Shown piece by piece: positions 48,593-58,426 of a stretch of DNA of 64,000 bases (positions are counted from its first letter, which is position 1; each line of letters starts with the position of its first letter). The stretch lies in NCBI RefSeq assembly GCF_012978815.1, contig NZ_LIWR01000004.1, positions 141,063-205,062 of the forward strand. Direction: 5' to 3'. The notes beneath the pieces are model-generated. The model was not told the DNA's origin, did no database searches, and saw nothing but the letters and a program-made list of their open reading frames with translations. The stretch comes from Campylobacter sp. RM16189 (GTDB taxonomy: Bacteria > Campylobacterota > Campylobacteria > Campylobacterales > Campylobacteraceae). Both the position numbers and the translations under genes were made by a program.

Positions 48593-49336
48593 CTACATAT
48601 AAAGTCCGCCGTTCACCTTAAGCACATCACCTGTAATATAACTTGCGTGATCGCTTAGCAAAAATGCGATAGTTTCGGCTACTTCGCTTGCACCTCCAAG
48701 ACGTTTTAGCGGGATATTGTTTATATAGTTTTGCTTAATCTCTTCGCTTAAAACCTCCGTCATATCCGTTTGTATAAAGCCCGGCGTTACGCAGTTAAAT
48801 CGCACGTTTCTGCTCGCTCCCTCTTTAGCAAGGCTCTTTGTCATAGCTATCATGCCGCCTTTACTTGCCGAATAATTAACTTGTCCCGCATTTCCCATCT
48901 CGCCTACTATGGAAGCTACGTTTACAACAGCTCCAAAGCGCTTTTTACTCATCACTTTTAAAGCCTCTCTTGAGCCGATAAATGCTGATGTCAAATTCGC
49001 ATTTAGCACGTTTATAAACTCGTCCGTTTTCATTCTAAGCGCAAGTTTATCATTTGTGATTCCTGCGTTATTTACGAGGTAACTTAGCTCGCCGTCAGTA
49101 TCAATGATTAAATTTATGCCTTTTATAAACTCATCTTCGTCTGTTGCGTCAAATTTTATCACTGCAGCCTGACCGCCGGCAGCTACGATCTCGGCTTGCA
49201 AAGCATCTGCGATCTCAGGCTTTGAGCGGTAGTTTATCCACACTTTTAAACCCATGTTTGCAAGCGTTTTTGCTATCTGCGCGCCTATGCCGCGGCTTGC
49301 ACCGGTAATCAGAACATTTTTTCCACTAAATTTCAT
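48593..49336 (-). CDS. fabG: 3-oxoacyl-ACP reductase
   Basis: 247 residues of the short-chain dehydrogenase family. NADPH motif TGASRGIGAQIA, NNAG in the middle, and the catalytic SxxxxxxYxxxK in VNYSASKGGMIAM. The ATG at 49336 follows AAGGATATAT. A longer frame adds only six residues. It reduces the FabF product. Upstream of it lies the dam-herA-nurA cassette, where I would expect gpmI directly. Confidence 0.95.
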   Translation of the reverse strand: MKFSGKNVLITGASRGIGAQIAKTLANMGLKVWINYRSKPEIADALQAEIVAAGGQAAVIKFDATDEDEFIKGINLIIDTDGELSYLVNNAGITNDKLALRMKTDEFINVLNANLTSAFIGSREALKVMSKKRFGAVVNVASIVGEMGNAGQVNYSASKGGMIAMTKSLAKEGASRNVRFNCVTPGFIQTDMTEVLSEEIKQNYINNIPLKRLGGASEVAETIAFLLSDHASYITGDVLKVNGGLYM

Positions 49337-49407
49337 ATATATCCTTAAAGTCAAAATTTTAATAATTCTACCTTAAAGAACTTGTTTTGGGCTTAATACC
49401 GTATTGG

Positions 49408-50805
49408 CTATTTGAAATATTTTCTAGACAAAATATCAAGCATTTTGCCGCCAGGTTTCAGGCTAATAGATGAGTGCTTGTGAGCCAAGATAACCGGTAT
49501 TGAGCCGTTTTGATACATATCTGTTTCAAATTTTATAATCGTAGCAAGGATTGAGTCAAAATTTTTATAGTGAGATATCTTTGTTTTTTCATTATGAAAA
49601 TCCTCTGTTTTGTTAGAAAATGGATATAAAACACAAACTACAAATTGTCTATGATCCGAGCTTTTAATGAAAAAATCCTGACCGTAATAAGTTTCTACTC
49701 CAAAATGTTTATCCTGGCTATCGTCTTTTTCGTTTATAAACTCATACCTATACATATCATCAATAGGAAAAATTACATTTTGAGCAAGTCTATTTTTTAT
49801 ATTTAAAAAATGTTCCACAATTCTACCCGTTTTAACAAGACCAATAATTATAGGCTCAGAATATCCGCTATCTACACACTTTCTTTGCATCTCATAATAT
49901 GCCATCATTAGTGCTCTGTGATATTTCGCACCCTCTCCGTAGATCGCTAAAGGTCCATCTAAAATCACGGCTAATTCCGATAGAAATTTGATGTCATTGT
50001 TATAAATGTAATTTAAATAATGAAACAAAACCAAATGTTCTAATAAATTCATAACCCTAGAATAAGTCCCTTGATTCTCACCCGTGTTTGTAAATGGCTC
50101 GTGCACTCTTAAAACATCTGTTGCAAAAATTTTATTCTTACAATAAGGACAAATAACATATTCATCGTTAATTTCTATTTCAAATTTGTCATTTTTACCA
50201 CAATTTCTATTTGGACATTTATCCAGTTTAAAAAATTTCCTACCATTTTTAAACTCTGCTTTTTCTATCCTTAAAGAGAGTTCAAATAGTGAATCTATTA
50301 ATCTATAGTCGCCTAATTTATACTGCTCACTTTTAAAAATTTTTAAAAGTCTTTTCCTGAAACTTTCAAACGCAGAAGCATCACCTTTTTCTTGCACATA
50401 AGCACCCGGCAGTGCAAAAGAGAGGCAACTAATGTCATCTTGGAGTTTTGCTACTTGCTTAGGATCTATGTATCTATATTTATCGTTAGATGCGATACTA
50501 TCGTATCTTTGCACATCTAAAAACACAAGTCCTATTTTGATATATCCTAGCTTTCTGCTTGGAAAATCCTTATCGGCTAAAACTTCATAACAAGATCCAT
50601 CCAAAGAAAGCACAAATTTTGGCATTTTTGCATTTTTATAAGTCTGAAAATATGAAGTATAGTATTCGTTTTCTATCAAATCCTTGATATTTTCAACACT
50701 CGGTCTTGGAACATCAGGACAACTTTGTAAAAATTCAATAATGTCAGGGTTTTTCATGATATCAAAATGTGAAATTTTAGATGCAAATTCGCCGCTAAAT
50801 GGCAT
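49408..50805 (-). CDS. NurA-domain nuclease with zinc-ribbon insert, partner of HerA
   Basis: 465 residues. NurA-like metal-site aspartates are in LSLDGSCYEV (Asp69) and AVILDGPLAIYGEG (about residue 300), as in the DNA end-processing nuclease NurA, which is found with HerA in archaea and some bacteria. A Cys-rich insert, CPNRNC and CPYC about 24 residues apart, looks like a zinc ribbon. The ATG at 50805 has AGGAG upstream and overlaps the herA end by 11 bases. It would cut or resect DNA pumped by HerA. Nuclease call is by motif; no active-site test possible. Confidence 0.75.
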   Translation of the reverse strand: MPFSGEFASKISHFDIMKNPDIIEFLQSCPDVPRPSVENIKDLIENEYYTSYFQTYKNAKMPKFVLSLDGSCYEVLADKDFPSRKLGYIKIGLVFLDVQRYDSIASNDKYRYIDPKQVAKLQDDISCLSFALPGAYVQEKGDASAFESFRKRLLKIFKSEQYKLGDYRLIDSLFELSLRIEKAEFKNGRKFFKLDKCPNRNCGKNDKFEIEINDEYVICPYCKNKIFATDVLRVHEPFTNTGENQGTYSRVMNLLEHLVLFHYLNYIYNNDIKFLSELAVILDGPLAIYGEGAKYHRALMMAYYEMQRKCVDSGYSEPIIIGLVKTGRIVEHFLNIKNRLAQNVIFPIDDMYRYEFINEKDDSQDKHFGVETYYGQDFFIKSSDHRQFVVCVLYPFSNKTEDFHNEKTKISHYKNFDSILATIIKFETDMYQNGSIPVILAHKHSSISLKPGGKMLDILSRKYFK

Positions 50806-52939
50806 TTTCTCTCCTGTCTGGATTTGGAGCCGGTATAAAATCCGCATGATATGGCAAATTTTGATACTCAAGTTTTAATTTATTTGGATCAAATAGCTTA
50901 ATTTGTGTTGGTATGACATAGTTTGACGAAAGGGTTTTTATCCTTGCAAAACCGACATCTTGGGCCTTTTTAAGTGATGGTGCAAAGCTTTTAAAGTCAT
51001 AATATTTTGACAAAGATTTTAACTCATCATCGTTGTTTAAGTGCGTTACAAATAAATTTTCGGTATTTGCCAAAATATTTGGATGCACTGATGACGGCTC
51101 TTGTGTGGCATAAACTAAAGCTATCCCAAATTTTGCCCCCTCTTTTGCAATTCTAGGCCAAGTTTGATCTAAATTACTGTTTTTACCTATTAAGTTATGA
51201 GCTTCTTCAACATAAAGTACACACTGCATTGCCGGTAAATTTTGATTGACTATATCGATATTTTTCTCAAGAATAAATTTTGCTATTTTCTCTGACATAT
51301 TTGCCTTCACTGACTGCAAACCCACAGACAGATCCAAAATTACAACTCTGCCTTGTTGAAGATGGTTGAAAATATCCTCTTTTATATTTTTGTTTCCTTT
51401 TGGCGAGTGGTATGGTAAGGATTTTTGAAATAGAGACTTTGTGTTTATTGATCTTTCGCTATCGTTTTTGCCTACAATGATATTTAGCATAGCCTCCTCT
51501 GCACTATCAAGCCAATTTCTTTTACTAGATTTACTTTTTAGCTCTTTGTTAATCTTTTTTAGTCCAAGACTAACATCTCTTACCATAGCCAAAAAATCTT
51601 TCATGTCAAAAGGGTCAAGCCCCTTTGCAGGATCTCCGTATTTATCTTTCATAAACTCAACTTTTTGGTCTTGACTTTTAAGACAAGAAATTTCATTGAT
51701 ATCAAATTTGTCTTGACTTTGTAAGTATTCAAACAAAATAAGCCAAATTTCTTTACTGATTTCAAATCTGCACTTAAGCTCGCCTTGAAAACCAAAGCCC
51801 ATATTGTGTAACATGCAGTGATAAATTGCCCGTTTTTTATGCCATCTTGTCTTTTCTGATGGCTCTTGCGGCTCATCGTTACTAAACTCTAAGCCAAGAA
51901 ATTTTTGCATTGAGTCTGATAAATTATTTTGGCTCTGCTCTATATGACTTTTGATAATCTCAAATCCGTTTTCAAGTGAAGAATAAAAATCATCCCTTAA
52001 ATCAAAAAATCCCTGCGTTTCAAGCCCTCTATATCTAACTGTATTATCAAAAAATACATCATTTATAGAAGATCCGTCGTCTTGTCCGTTTGCATTTGCA
52101 TATTCGCCGTTCATATCAAAAATAAGCTGTCCTATTTTGATCTGAGCCTTTTTAGCCGCCATACAAACTGCAGATATTATCGTTTTAACTGTGTTTGACT
52201 TACCTGTTCTTGTCATACCAAAAACAGCCGTGCGTCTAGATAAGAAATCTACCGGGTGAATTCTAACTTCAACATCTGAGTCTTTATTAAGCTTTTGGAG
52301 TCTATTTGTAGATGTGTAGCGCAAATTTCCTATTAAAAACGGCTCAGGTGTGGTATGAAAACCCATTTTAAAAGCATCTTTTTTCATCTTTTGCTTTTTA
52401 TAAGGATCTATGTAATTGACAATACCTTGCAAAACATCTTGCATTGGCTTATAGACTTTTATGCCTGCCATTGACTGATAATCCTCTATATCAGCCCCAA
52501 ACATCCATTTGCCATCCTCCATATAAAAAGAACCGATAATCTCACACTCAAGCCCTCCAAACTGAAGCCAAGAGCGCGTTATAGGCTCAATATTATCATG
52601 CTCATCATCTGAGTAAATTTCAGGCTTTGACTGATAATACTCTATTATCGTTTTTATCTTATCAATATCTCCAGGAATTTCACAAGAGCCTATCATCCTA
52701 AATAAAAATACAATTTTTTCCTGCTCTTTTGCATTTGAAAAATCATTTGGATTAAAGCTAGCACCCAAAAGAAAGCTATTAATCGGAATTCCACAAACTC
52801 TCTCTTTATAAGCATCATTTGTAAGCACCAATGCATATTTATAATCAAGCTTAAAAACATCGCCTATAAAATTTCTTTGCGGATCTTTTATCATCCTAGC
52901 CAAAGTATTTCTTTTATCAATTTGCTCTTTAACGCCCAT
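50795..52939 (-). CDS. HerA-type DNA translocase (DUF87 ATPase)
   Basis: 714 residues, a hexameric FtsK/HerA-superfamily motor. An N-terminal HAS-barrel-like part is followed by Walker A GMTRTGKS (241-248), Walker B with two Glu in QCVLYVEEAHNLIG, and the downstream ATQEPSSVHPNI sensor region. The mid-domain insert (about 300-540) is helical. It starts one base after the dam stop with AAGGATTTTAA upstream, and overlaps nurA. Expected to translocate double-stranded DNA and to work with the nuclease. Second of the three-gene cassette. Confidence 0.85.
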   Translation of the reverse strand: MGVKEQIDKRNTLARMIKDPQRNFIGDVFKLDYKYALVLTNDAYKERVCGIPINSFLLGASFNPNDFSNAKEQEKIVFLFRMIGSCEIPGDIDKIKTIIEYYQSKPEIYSDDEHDNIEPITRSWLQFGGLECEIIGSFYMEDGKWMFGADIEDYQSMAGIKVYKPMQDVLQGIVNYIDPYKKQKMKKDAFKMGFHTTPEPFLIGNLRYTSTNRLQKLNKDSDVEVRIHPVDFLSRRTAVFGMTRTGKSNTVKTIISAVCMAAKKAQIKIGQLIFDMNGEYANANGQDDGSSINDVFFDNTVRYRGLETQGFFDLRDDFYSSLENGFEIIKSHIEQSQNNLSDSMQKFLGLEFSNDEPQEPSEKTRWHKKRAIYHCMLHNMGFGFQGELKCRFEISKEIWLILFEYLQSQDKFDINEISCLKSQDQKVEFMKDKYGDPAKGLDPFDMKDFLAMVRDVSLGLKKINKELKSKSSKRNWLDSAEEAMLNIIVGKNDSERSINTKSLFQKSLPYHSPKGNKNIKEDIFNHLQQGRVVILDLSVGLQSVKANMSEKIAKFILEKNIDIVNQNLPAMQCVLYVEEAHNLIGKNSNLDQTWPRIAKEGAKFGIALVYATQEPSSVHPNILANTENLFVTHLNNDDELKSLSKYYDFKSFAPSLKKAQDVGFARIKTLSSNYVIPTQIKLFDPNKLKLEYQNLPYHADFIPAPNPDRRENAI

Positions 52940-53797
52940 TTAAAATCCTTTTATTAAATTTGGCTTATCAATCATTTTTAGATTTTTAAATATCATTAGC
53001 TCACTACCAATGCTTTTTTGCTTCAAACTAGCTGAATATCTTAAATTGAAATCAAATTTCTCAAACTCTGCATACAACTCTCTTATCTCATCGCAATTAT
53101 CGTAAGTTAGAAGCAAAGGCAGATTTATATCTTTTAAAATTTGTGAAAGCTTTATGTGGTCGCCGTGCTGATAGAAATTTCTATAAAGCTCAGGTCCTTT
53201 TTTATAATAAGGTGGATCAAGATAGAGTAGTGATTTTTGACTTAATCTTTTAGTAATTAGCCTTATAAATTCAAGTGCATCCAAATTAAAAATTTCAATA
53301 CTAGACTTTTTGTCTGCAATTTGTATGATTTTTTGAATTAAATATTTTTTATTAAATCTGCAATCAATCGTGTATTTACTACCTTGTTTCATGCCGCCAA
53401 TTGGCCCGCCGTTTATGATCCCTGAAACATTTGTGCGATTTAGAAAAAACGCAGCAAAACCAAGCTCTAAATTTGAGTAATATTGTTGATTTTTAATTAT
53501 ATCTTTTTGGACTTGCCACTCTTTTAAATTTACCTGAGTATTATTGATTTTAGCGATAAAATCATCTGTGTCGTTTAATATACAATCCCAAATTGCATAT
53601 ATAGTTCTATCAAAATCATTTATAAAAATTCTATCTACGAGACCATTTAAAATTAGCCCAAAGGCAAGTCCAGCTCCACCAGCATAAGATTCTACGTAAT
53701 TACCGCCTATTAGATTATTTTGTCTTAGTAAATTACTAATCCAACCAAGCAAAACACCCTTCCCGCCAGGATATCTTAATGGTGAAGATGTTCTCAT
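52940..53797 (-). CDS. D12-class (Dam family) adenine-N6 DNA methyltransferase
   Basis: 285 residues. SAM-binding motif LRYPGGKG (7-14, the FxGG equivalent), second conserved block YVESYAGGAGLAFGL, and catalytic DPPY at 194-197 (LYLDPPYYKKG). The Dam family usually targets GATC-like sites, but the recognition sequence here is not known. It starts 14 bases after the gpmI stop and is joined to herA-nurA by one base. First gene of the cassette. No cognate restriction enzyme of type II kind is adjacent, unless the NurA-HerA pair plays that part. Confidence 0.87.
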   Translation of the reverse strand: MRTSSPLRYPGGKGVLLGWISNLLRQNNLIGGNYVESYAGGAGLAFGLILNGLVDRIFINDFDRTIYAIWDCILNDTDDFIAKINNTQVNLKEWQVQKDIIKNQQYYSNLELGFAAFFLNRTNVSGIINGGPIGGMKQGSKYTIDCRFNKKYLIQKIIQIADKKSSIEIFNLDALEFIRLITKRLSQKSLLYLDPPYYKKGPELYRNFYQHGDHIKLSQILKDINLPLLLTYDNCDEIRELYAEFEKFDFNLRYSASLKQKSIGSELMIFKNLKMIDKPNLIKGF

Positions 53798-53811
53798 AAA
53801 AAACCGATGTC

Positions 53812-55272
53812 CTAAAAAAGCGGCTCATCCATCTCAGCCGGCTTTTCAAGCCCCATTAGCTTAAGAACGCTTGCTGCGATATTGTTTAGCCCACCGGTTT
53901 TTACTTCTTTCACTCCATCACCCAGCACGAAGCAAAACACATCGTAAGTCGTGTGGTTTGTGAGCATTCCGCTTTTATCTCGCATCTCTTCGCAGTTACC
54001 GTGATCGCTCGTAATTATCATCGCATAGTCCTTTTCCTTTACCTTAGCAATAATCTTACCAAGCGCGCTATCTACAGCCTCTACAGCTTTTACACCTGCA
54101 TTAAAATCGCCGGTGTGTCCTACCATATCGCCGTTTGCGAAATTTACTACGATAAAATCCTGCCCATCATCAATCGCTTTTAAAACCGCGTTGCACACAC
54201 CCTCAGCGCTCATTTCGGGCTTTTCGTCATAAGTTTTAACTTTTGGGCTTGGAATTAAAATTCTAGTTTCGTTTTCAAGCAGTTCCTCAACTCCGCCGTT
54301 AAAGAAAAAAGTTACATGAGCGTATTTCTCCGTCTCTGCCGTGTGAAGCTGGCGAAGTCCCGCACGAGATATAACCTCTGCTAAAGTATTTGTTATCTTG
54401 TCGTTTTCAAACAAAACAGGAAAGCTAAAATTTGCGTCGTATTCGGTCATTGTGACTAAATTTTGCACTACAAAAGGACGCTTAAATTCGCTAAATTCAC
54501 TCACGCCAAATGCCGCTACTATCTGCCTCATCCTATCGTTTCTAAAATTTATAAATATAACTCCGTCATCTTTGCCGATCCCTTTAAAGCCGTTAAAACT
54601 AGCAGGCTTTATAAACTCATCCAAAACACCATCATCATAGCTCTTTTGAATATATTCGCTTGGTTTTAAGCTCTGTAAATTTGCACCTTCAATCATCGCC
54701 TTATAAGCTTCATGCACCCTATCCCAGCGCTTATCCCTATCCATCGCGTAAAATCTACCGCAAATCGTAGCCATGTTAAATTTCTCTTCAAGCTGCTTCA
54801 CAAATTCAGCCGCACTCGTAGGCGCTACGTCCCTACCGTCGGTTATAGCGTGAGCATAGACACTGCAACCGTTATTTATAGCAAGTTTGCACATATCGTC
54901 AAAATGCTCAAGATGAGAGTGCACGCCTCCATCGCTATAAAGCCCGATTATATGGATATTTTTACACTTTGTAAAAAGCTCTTTTAGTTTTGCGTTTTGA
55001 GAAATTGAGCCGTCTTTAAACCCAAGCGAAATTTTTACCAAATTTTGATACAAAACCCGCCCGCTTCCTATGCACATATGCCCTACTTCGCTATTTCCCA
55101 TTTGCCCCTCAGGCAAGCCTACCGCAAGACCTGAAGTCTTGATAAGCGAATTTGGCACATTTTTAAATAGCCAATCATAAGTCGGCTTTTTCGCCGCTGC
55201 AAATGCGTTAAATTCTGAGTTTGGATTAAATCCTATGCCGTCTGTTATCACTAAAATAGTTTTTTGTTTCAT
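53812..55272 (-). CDS. gpmI: 2,3-bisphosphoglycerate-independent phosphoglycerate mutase
   Basis: 486 residues of the alkaline-phosphatase superfamily. Metal motif ITDGIG, phospho-serine in [26 protein letters not shown] and [11 protein letters not shown], then [10 protein letters not shown] and TSDHGNCE. Interconverts 3- and 2-phosphoglycerate. It is divergent from mraY, with about 75 bases between. The dam-herA-nurA cassette follows directly on the same strand and would be read from the gpmI promoter. Confidence 0.96.
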   Translation of the reverse strand: MKQKTILVITDGIGFNPNSEFNAFAAAKKPTYDWLFKNVPNSLIKTSGLAVGLPEGQMGNSEVGHMCIGSGRVLYQNLVKISLGFKDGSISQNAKLKELFTKCKNIHIIGLYSDGGVHSHLEHFDDMCKLAINNGCSVYAHAITDGRDVAPTSAAEFVKQLEEKFNMATICGRFYAMDRDKRWDRVHEAYKAMIEGANLQSLKPSEYIQKSYDDGVLDEFIKPASFNGFKGIGKDDGVIFINFRNDRMRQIVAAFGVSEFSEFKRPFVVQNLVTMTEYDANFSFPVLFENDKITNTLAEVISRAGLRQLHTAETEKYAHVTFFFNGGVEELLENETRILIPSPKVKTYDEKPEMSAEGVCNAVLKAIDDGQDFIVVNFANGDMVGHTGDFNAGVKAVEAVDSALGKIIAKVKEKDYAMIITSDHGNCEEMRDKSGMLTNHTTYDVFCFVLGDGVKEVKTGGLNNIAASVLKLMGLEKPAEMDEPLF

Positions 55273-55346
55273 ATTTCATTCTTTAAATTTAGATAAATTT
55301 TAAGAGCATTATACTAAAATTACTCTTTTTAAAAATAAAGGCTCAC

Positions 55347-56411
55347 ATGTTTTATTATCTTTATGAAATCCTAAATTTTAACATCTTTCAATACATCACG
55401 GTTCGCGCAGGCATAGCGTTTTTCATATCTTTTGCACTTACCGTTTATCTTATGCCTAAATTTATCGCTTGGGCAAGGGCTAAAAACGCCAGTCAGCCGA
55501 TTTACGAGCTTGCTCCAAAAACACACCAAAAAAAAGAAAAAACCCCGACCATGGGAGGCATAGTCTTTATGGTAACGGCGATACTGGCAACTATCATCTG
55601 CGCCAGACTTGACAATAGCTTCGTTATAGCCTCTTTGCTCTGTCTTGCGGGTTTTACGGCGATCGGGTTTAAAGACGACATATCAAAAATTCTAGGCGCA
55701 AACAACCACGCGGGACTAAGCCCTAAAGCCAAGCTTTTAGCTCAAATTTTAGTATCTTTTGCGGTTTCAACCGTGCTTTATCTTAGCGGCGATATAGGAA
55801 CTGAATTTTATGTGCCGTTTTATAAATTCCCGCTACTGGATCTTAAAATTTTTGCTATAGTCTTTTGGACGCTAGTTATAGTTGCGGCCTCAAACGCGGT
55901 AAATTTAACAGACGGGCTTGACGGGCTTGCAGCCGTTCCCGCCATGCTTTCGCTTGTCACGTTAGGAATTTTTGCCTATATCTGCGGACATGCGCTATTT
56001 AGCTCTTATTTACTACTTCCAAAGATCATCGGCGTGGGTGAAACTATCATCATCGCTTCGGCTCTAATCGGCTCTTTGATGGGGTTTTTGTGGTTTAACT
56101 GCCATCCCGCACAAGTTTTCATGGGTGATAGTGGAAGCCTAAGTCTTGGCGGATATATCGGACTTATGGGCGTTATGACTAAAAATGAAATTTTGCTTAT
56201 CATTATAGGATTTATCTTTGTGATCGAGACTTTAAGCGTCATTTTGCAAGTAGGAAGCTTTAAAATTTTTAAAAAGCGAATTTTCTTAATGGCACCTATC
56301 CATCATCATTTTGAGATTAAAGGCTGGGTTGAAAACAAAATCATTGTTAGGTTTTGGATTATTGCGCTTTTAGCAAATCTAATCGCCCTAACGGCGCTAA
56401 AGATAAGATAA
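55347..56411 (+). CDS. mraY: Phospho-N-acetylmuramoyl-pentapeptide transferase
   Basis: 354 residues, ten-helix integral membrane enzyme making lipid I of peptidoglycan. Marks are [10 protein letters not shown], the DDxxK-like [41 protein letters not shown] and [12 protein letters not shown]. The last base of its stop is the first base of the murD start (TAATG). Confidence 0.97.
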   Translation: MFYYLYEILNFNIFQYITVRAGIAFFISFALTVYLMPKFIAWARAKNASQPIYELAPKTHQKKEKTPTMGGIVFMVTAILATIICARLDNSFVIASLLCLAGFTAIGFKDDISKILGANNHAGLSPKAKLLAQILVSFAVSTVLYLSGDIGTEFYVPFYKFPLLDLKIFAIVFWTLVIVAASNAVNLTDGLDGLAAVPAMLSLVTLGIFAYICGHALFSSYLLLPKIIGVGETIIIASALIGSLMGFLWFNCHPAQVFMGDSGSLSLGGYIGLMGVMTKNEILLIIIGFIFVIETLSVILQVGSFKIFKKRIFLMAPIHHHFEIKGWVENKIIVRFWIIALLANLIALTALKIR

Positions 56412-57655
56412 TGAAAAGAAGTTTGTTCGGTTACGGCGGCACGACCAAGGCTATTGCCAAAAACTGCCAAGATGAAGGAATTTGGGATGTATATGATGAC
56501 AAATTTAGCCAAATTTCAAAGGATGAATTTGGAAATAATCTTTTGCCGATAAGTGAATTTAATCCAGATAAAAGCGAACTTGAGATCCCAAGCCCCGGCT
56601 TTCCTCCGTATCATGAGCTGATTAAAAAATCGCAAAATTTGATAAGTGAATATGATTTTTTCGCATCCAAAATGCCTTTTAGCGTCTGGATAAGCGGCAC
56701 AAACGGCAAGACAACGACGACTAAGATGATGCAGCACCTGCTTGAAGACAAAGGCTCGGTAATGGGCGGAAACGTAGGCACTCCGCTAGCCGAGCTAGGT
56801 ACTAAAGCTAAAATTTGGATACTAGAGACGAGCTCCTTCACGCTTCACTACACAAACCTTGCAAAGCCTGATATATACGTGCTTTTGCCCATAACGCCCG
56901 ATCATCTAACTTGGCACGGCGATATGAGCTCTTATGAAGCCGCCAAGCTTAAGCCGCTTAGCATGATGAGAGAAAACTCGGTTGCGATATTGCCTGAAAT
57001 TTACGCTAATACTCCGACTCTTGCAAAAATAATAAGCTACAAAAACGAAGATGATTTAGCTAAATTTTGCGGAGTTGCCACAAATGAGATAAATTTCAAA
57101 GTGCCGTTTTTAATGGACGCTCTTTTGGCACTAACAGTACAAAAAATAATCTTTGATAGGTGCGACACAAATTTACTAAACAAATTTGTGATAGAGAGCA
57201 ATAAACTTGAAGAATTTAAGGACAAATTCGGGCGAATTTGGGTAAATGACACAAAAGCTACCAATATCGACGCGACCATTCAAGCTCTAAAGCGGTATGA
57301 GGATAAATTCCTGCACCTAATCTTAGGCGGAGATGATAAGGGTGTTGATATGACGCAGCTTTTTGAGGCTATAAATAGCGCAAATACTAAAATTTACGCT
57401 ATCGGCTCAAATAGCGATAAGATTATGAAGCTAGCTGAGAAATTTCAAATTCCAGCTCTAAAATGCGAATTTTTAGATGTAGCCGTAACGCAAATAGATA
57501 AAAATTTAAAAAAACCGACTAAGAAAGCGAATTCAAAAGAAGCTCGAATTTTAGACGAGATAGCTCTTCTAAGTCCTGCTGCTGCAAGCCTTGATCAGTT
57601 TAATAGCTACGCCGAGCGAGGAGATAAATTTAAAGAATTTGTTGCAAATTTATAA
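56411..57655 (+). CDS. murD: UDP-N-acetylmuramoyl-L-alanine:D-glutamate ligase
   Basis: 414 residues of the Mur ligase family; adds D-Glu to UDP-MurNAc-L-Ala. The ATP loop is SGTNGKTTTTKMM, followed by DHLTWHGDMSSYEAAK, WVNDTKATNIDA and LSPAAASLDQFNSYAERG. The ATG at 56411 gives the family start [17 protein letters not shown]; a longer frame inside mraY is not used. Last gene before tRNA-Phe. Confidence 0.96.
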   Translation: MKRSLFGYGGTTKAIAKNCQDEGIWDVYDDKFSQISKDEFGNNLLPISEFNPDKSELEIPSPGFPPYHELIKKSQNLISEYDFFASKMPFSVWISGTNGKTTTTKMMQHLLEDKGSVMGGNVGTPLAELGTKAKIWILETSSFTLHYTNLAKPDIYVLLPITPDHLTWHGDMSSYEAAKLKPLSMMRENSVAILPEIYANTPTLAKIISYKNEDDLAKFCGVATNEINFKVPFLMDALLALTVQKIIFDRCDTNLLNKFVIESNKLEEFKDKFGRIWVNDTKATNIDATIQALKRYEDKFLHLILGGDDKGVDMTQLFEAINSANTKIYAIGSNSDKIMKLAEKFQIPALKCEFLDVAVTQIDKNLKKPTKKANSKEARILDEIALLSPAAASLDQFNSYAERGDKFKEFVANL

Positions 57656-57696
57656 ATTTAATTTTGTTTTTAACCTAATTTTAAAATTTAAAAGTG

Positions 57697-57702
57697 TATA
57701 AT
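57697..57702 (+). promoter_or_regulatory. -10 box of tRNA-Phe
   Basis: TATAAT, preceded by TG for an extended -10 form, ending 18 bases before the tRNA. Confidence 0.65.
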
Positions 57703-57720
57703 CACATTTCTTTTTTAGGT

Positions 57721-57796
57721 GGTTGGATAGCTCAGTCGGTAGAGCAGCAGACTGAAAATCTGCGTGTCGGCAGTTCGATTCTGCCTCTAACCACCA
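57721..57796 (+). tRNA. tRNA-Phe (anticodon GAA)
   Basis: 76 bases with the CCA encoded. Acceptor GGTTGGA pairs with TCTAACC (one G-T), the D-loop is AGCTCAGTCGGTAGAGC, the anticodon loop CTGAAAA places GAA, and the T arm has GTTCGATTC. It lies 65 bases after murD. Mobile elements often use tRNA ends, and accessory DNA with prophage genes does begin here, but no second copy of the 3' end is found in the window. Confidence 0.96.
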
Positions 57797-58109
57797 TTTC
57801 TTTTAAAATCCTTATTTTATCGGTATTTTTAAGCTTTAAGGTTTGTCTAGATACCATCTTAGGTGCCATATATAAAATTGAATTAAAATTAAATTTTTTA
57901 CTTTTGTTTTGAATTATTTTATAGTTTTTCTAAAATTTAGTAAAATTTTCAAACAAAATCTAACTACCAAAATATTGGCATTTAAAAATAAACAAAATTA
58001 AACAAACCAGCCTTTCACTATACCAAAAATTTAAAAAGCTGAATTCAAATTTACATTGAAATATCCTGCACATCTAAAAGCAAAATTAATATTTGGCTAA
58101 TACTTACTT

Positions 58110-58131
58110 AGCAAGCTCAGACGAGCTTGCT
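58110..58131. repeat. Hairpin, 9-bp perfect stem
   Basis: AGCAAGCTC, AGAC loop, GAGCTTGCT. A further five pairs (CTTAC with GTAAG) can form outside after a two-base bulge. No T-run follows, so not a usual terminator. Confidence 0.65.
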
Positions 58132-58206
58132 GTAAGGTCTTGTGCCAGACAGGCTAAAAGCAGGCAAAGTTTGATTAATATTTATCAAAAACTACACCTG
58201 CTTTTA

Positions 58207-58269
58207 TTGCAACAAAAAATAAATAAAATATTAACATATTAGCTAGTGCGAGATTTATTTTTGTTGCAA
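58207..58269. repeat. Long inverted repeat, 16-base arms
   Basis: The left arm (TTGCAACAAAAAATAAA, 58207-58223) and the right arm (TTTATTTTTGTTGCAA, 58254-58269) are reverse complements except for one extra A on the left. About 30 bases lie between. Confidence 0.65.
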
Positions 58270-58270
58270 A

Positions 58271-58296
58271 TAGCTATGTTTTTCACAACATAGCTA
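58271..58296. repeat. Hairpin, 10-bp perfect stem
   Basis: TAGCTATGTT, TTTCAC loop, AACATAGCTA, right after the preceding inverted repeat. An A-rich run follows on the plus strand, so as a terminator it would fit neither strand well. Confidence 0.65.
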
Positions 58297-58426
58297 AAAA
58301 TATTAATTTGTTATAAAACAATCATTTTTGTGCAGAACAGTAACAAAATTTTCTTATTTAATAAAAAATTAGACAAATACTTAAAATTTTTTTCATCTCA
58401 TGTGTATATCCAACAGAGGAGTAAAA

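Larger units (their letters stand above)
57797..58426. other. Non-coding, inverted-repeat-rich stretch after tRNA-Phe
   Basis: No gene is supported in these 630 bases. The part from 58103 to 58300 holds at least four inverted repeats one after another: AGCAAGCTC/GAGCTTGCT, AAAAGCAGG/CCTGCTTTT, a 16-base arm pair at 58207-58223 and 58254-58269, and TAGCTATGTT/AACATAGCTA. The rest is AT-rich. It might encode a structured RNA or be the scar of an integrated element. Confidence 0.5.

Noticed and set aside
58100..58300. CRISPR array or retron RNA
   Set aside because: The repeats are inverted pairs of different sequence, not regular direct repeats, and no cas or reverse transcriptase gene is nearby.
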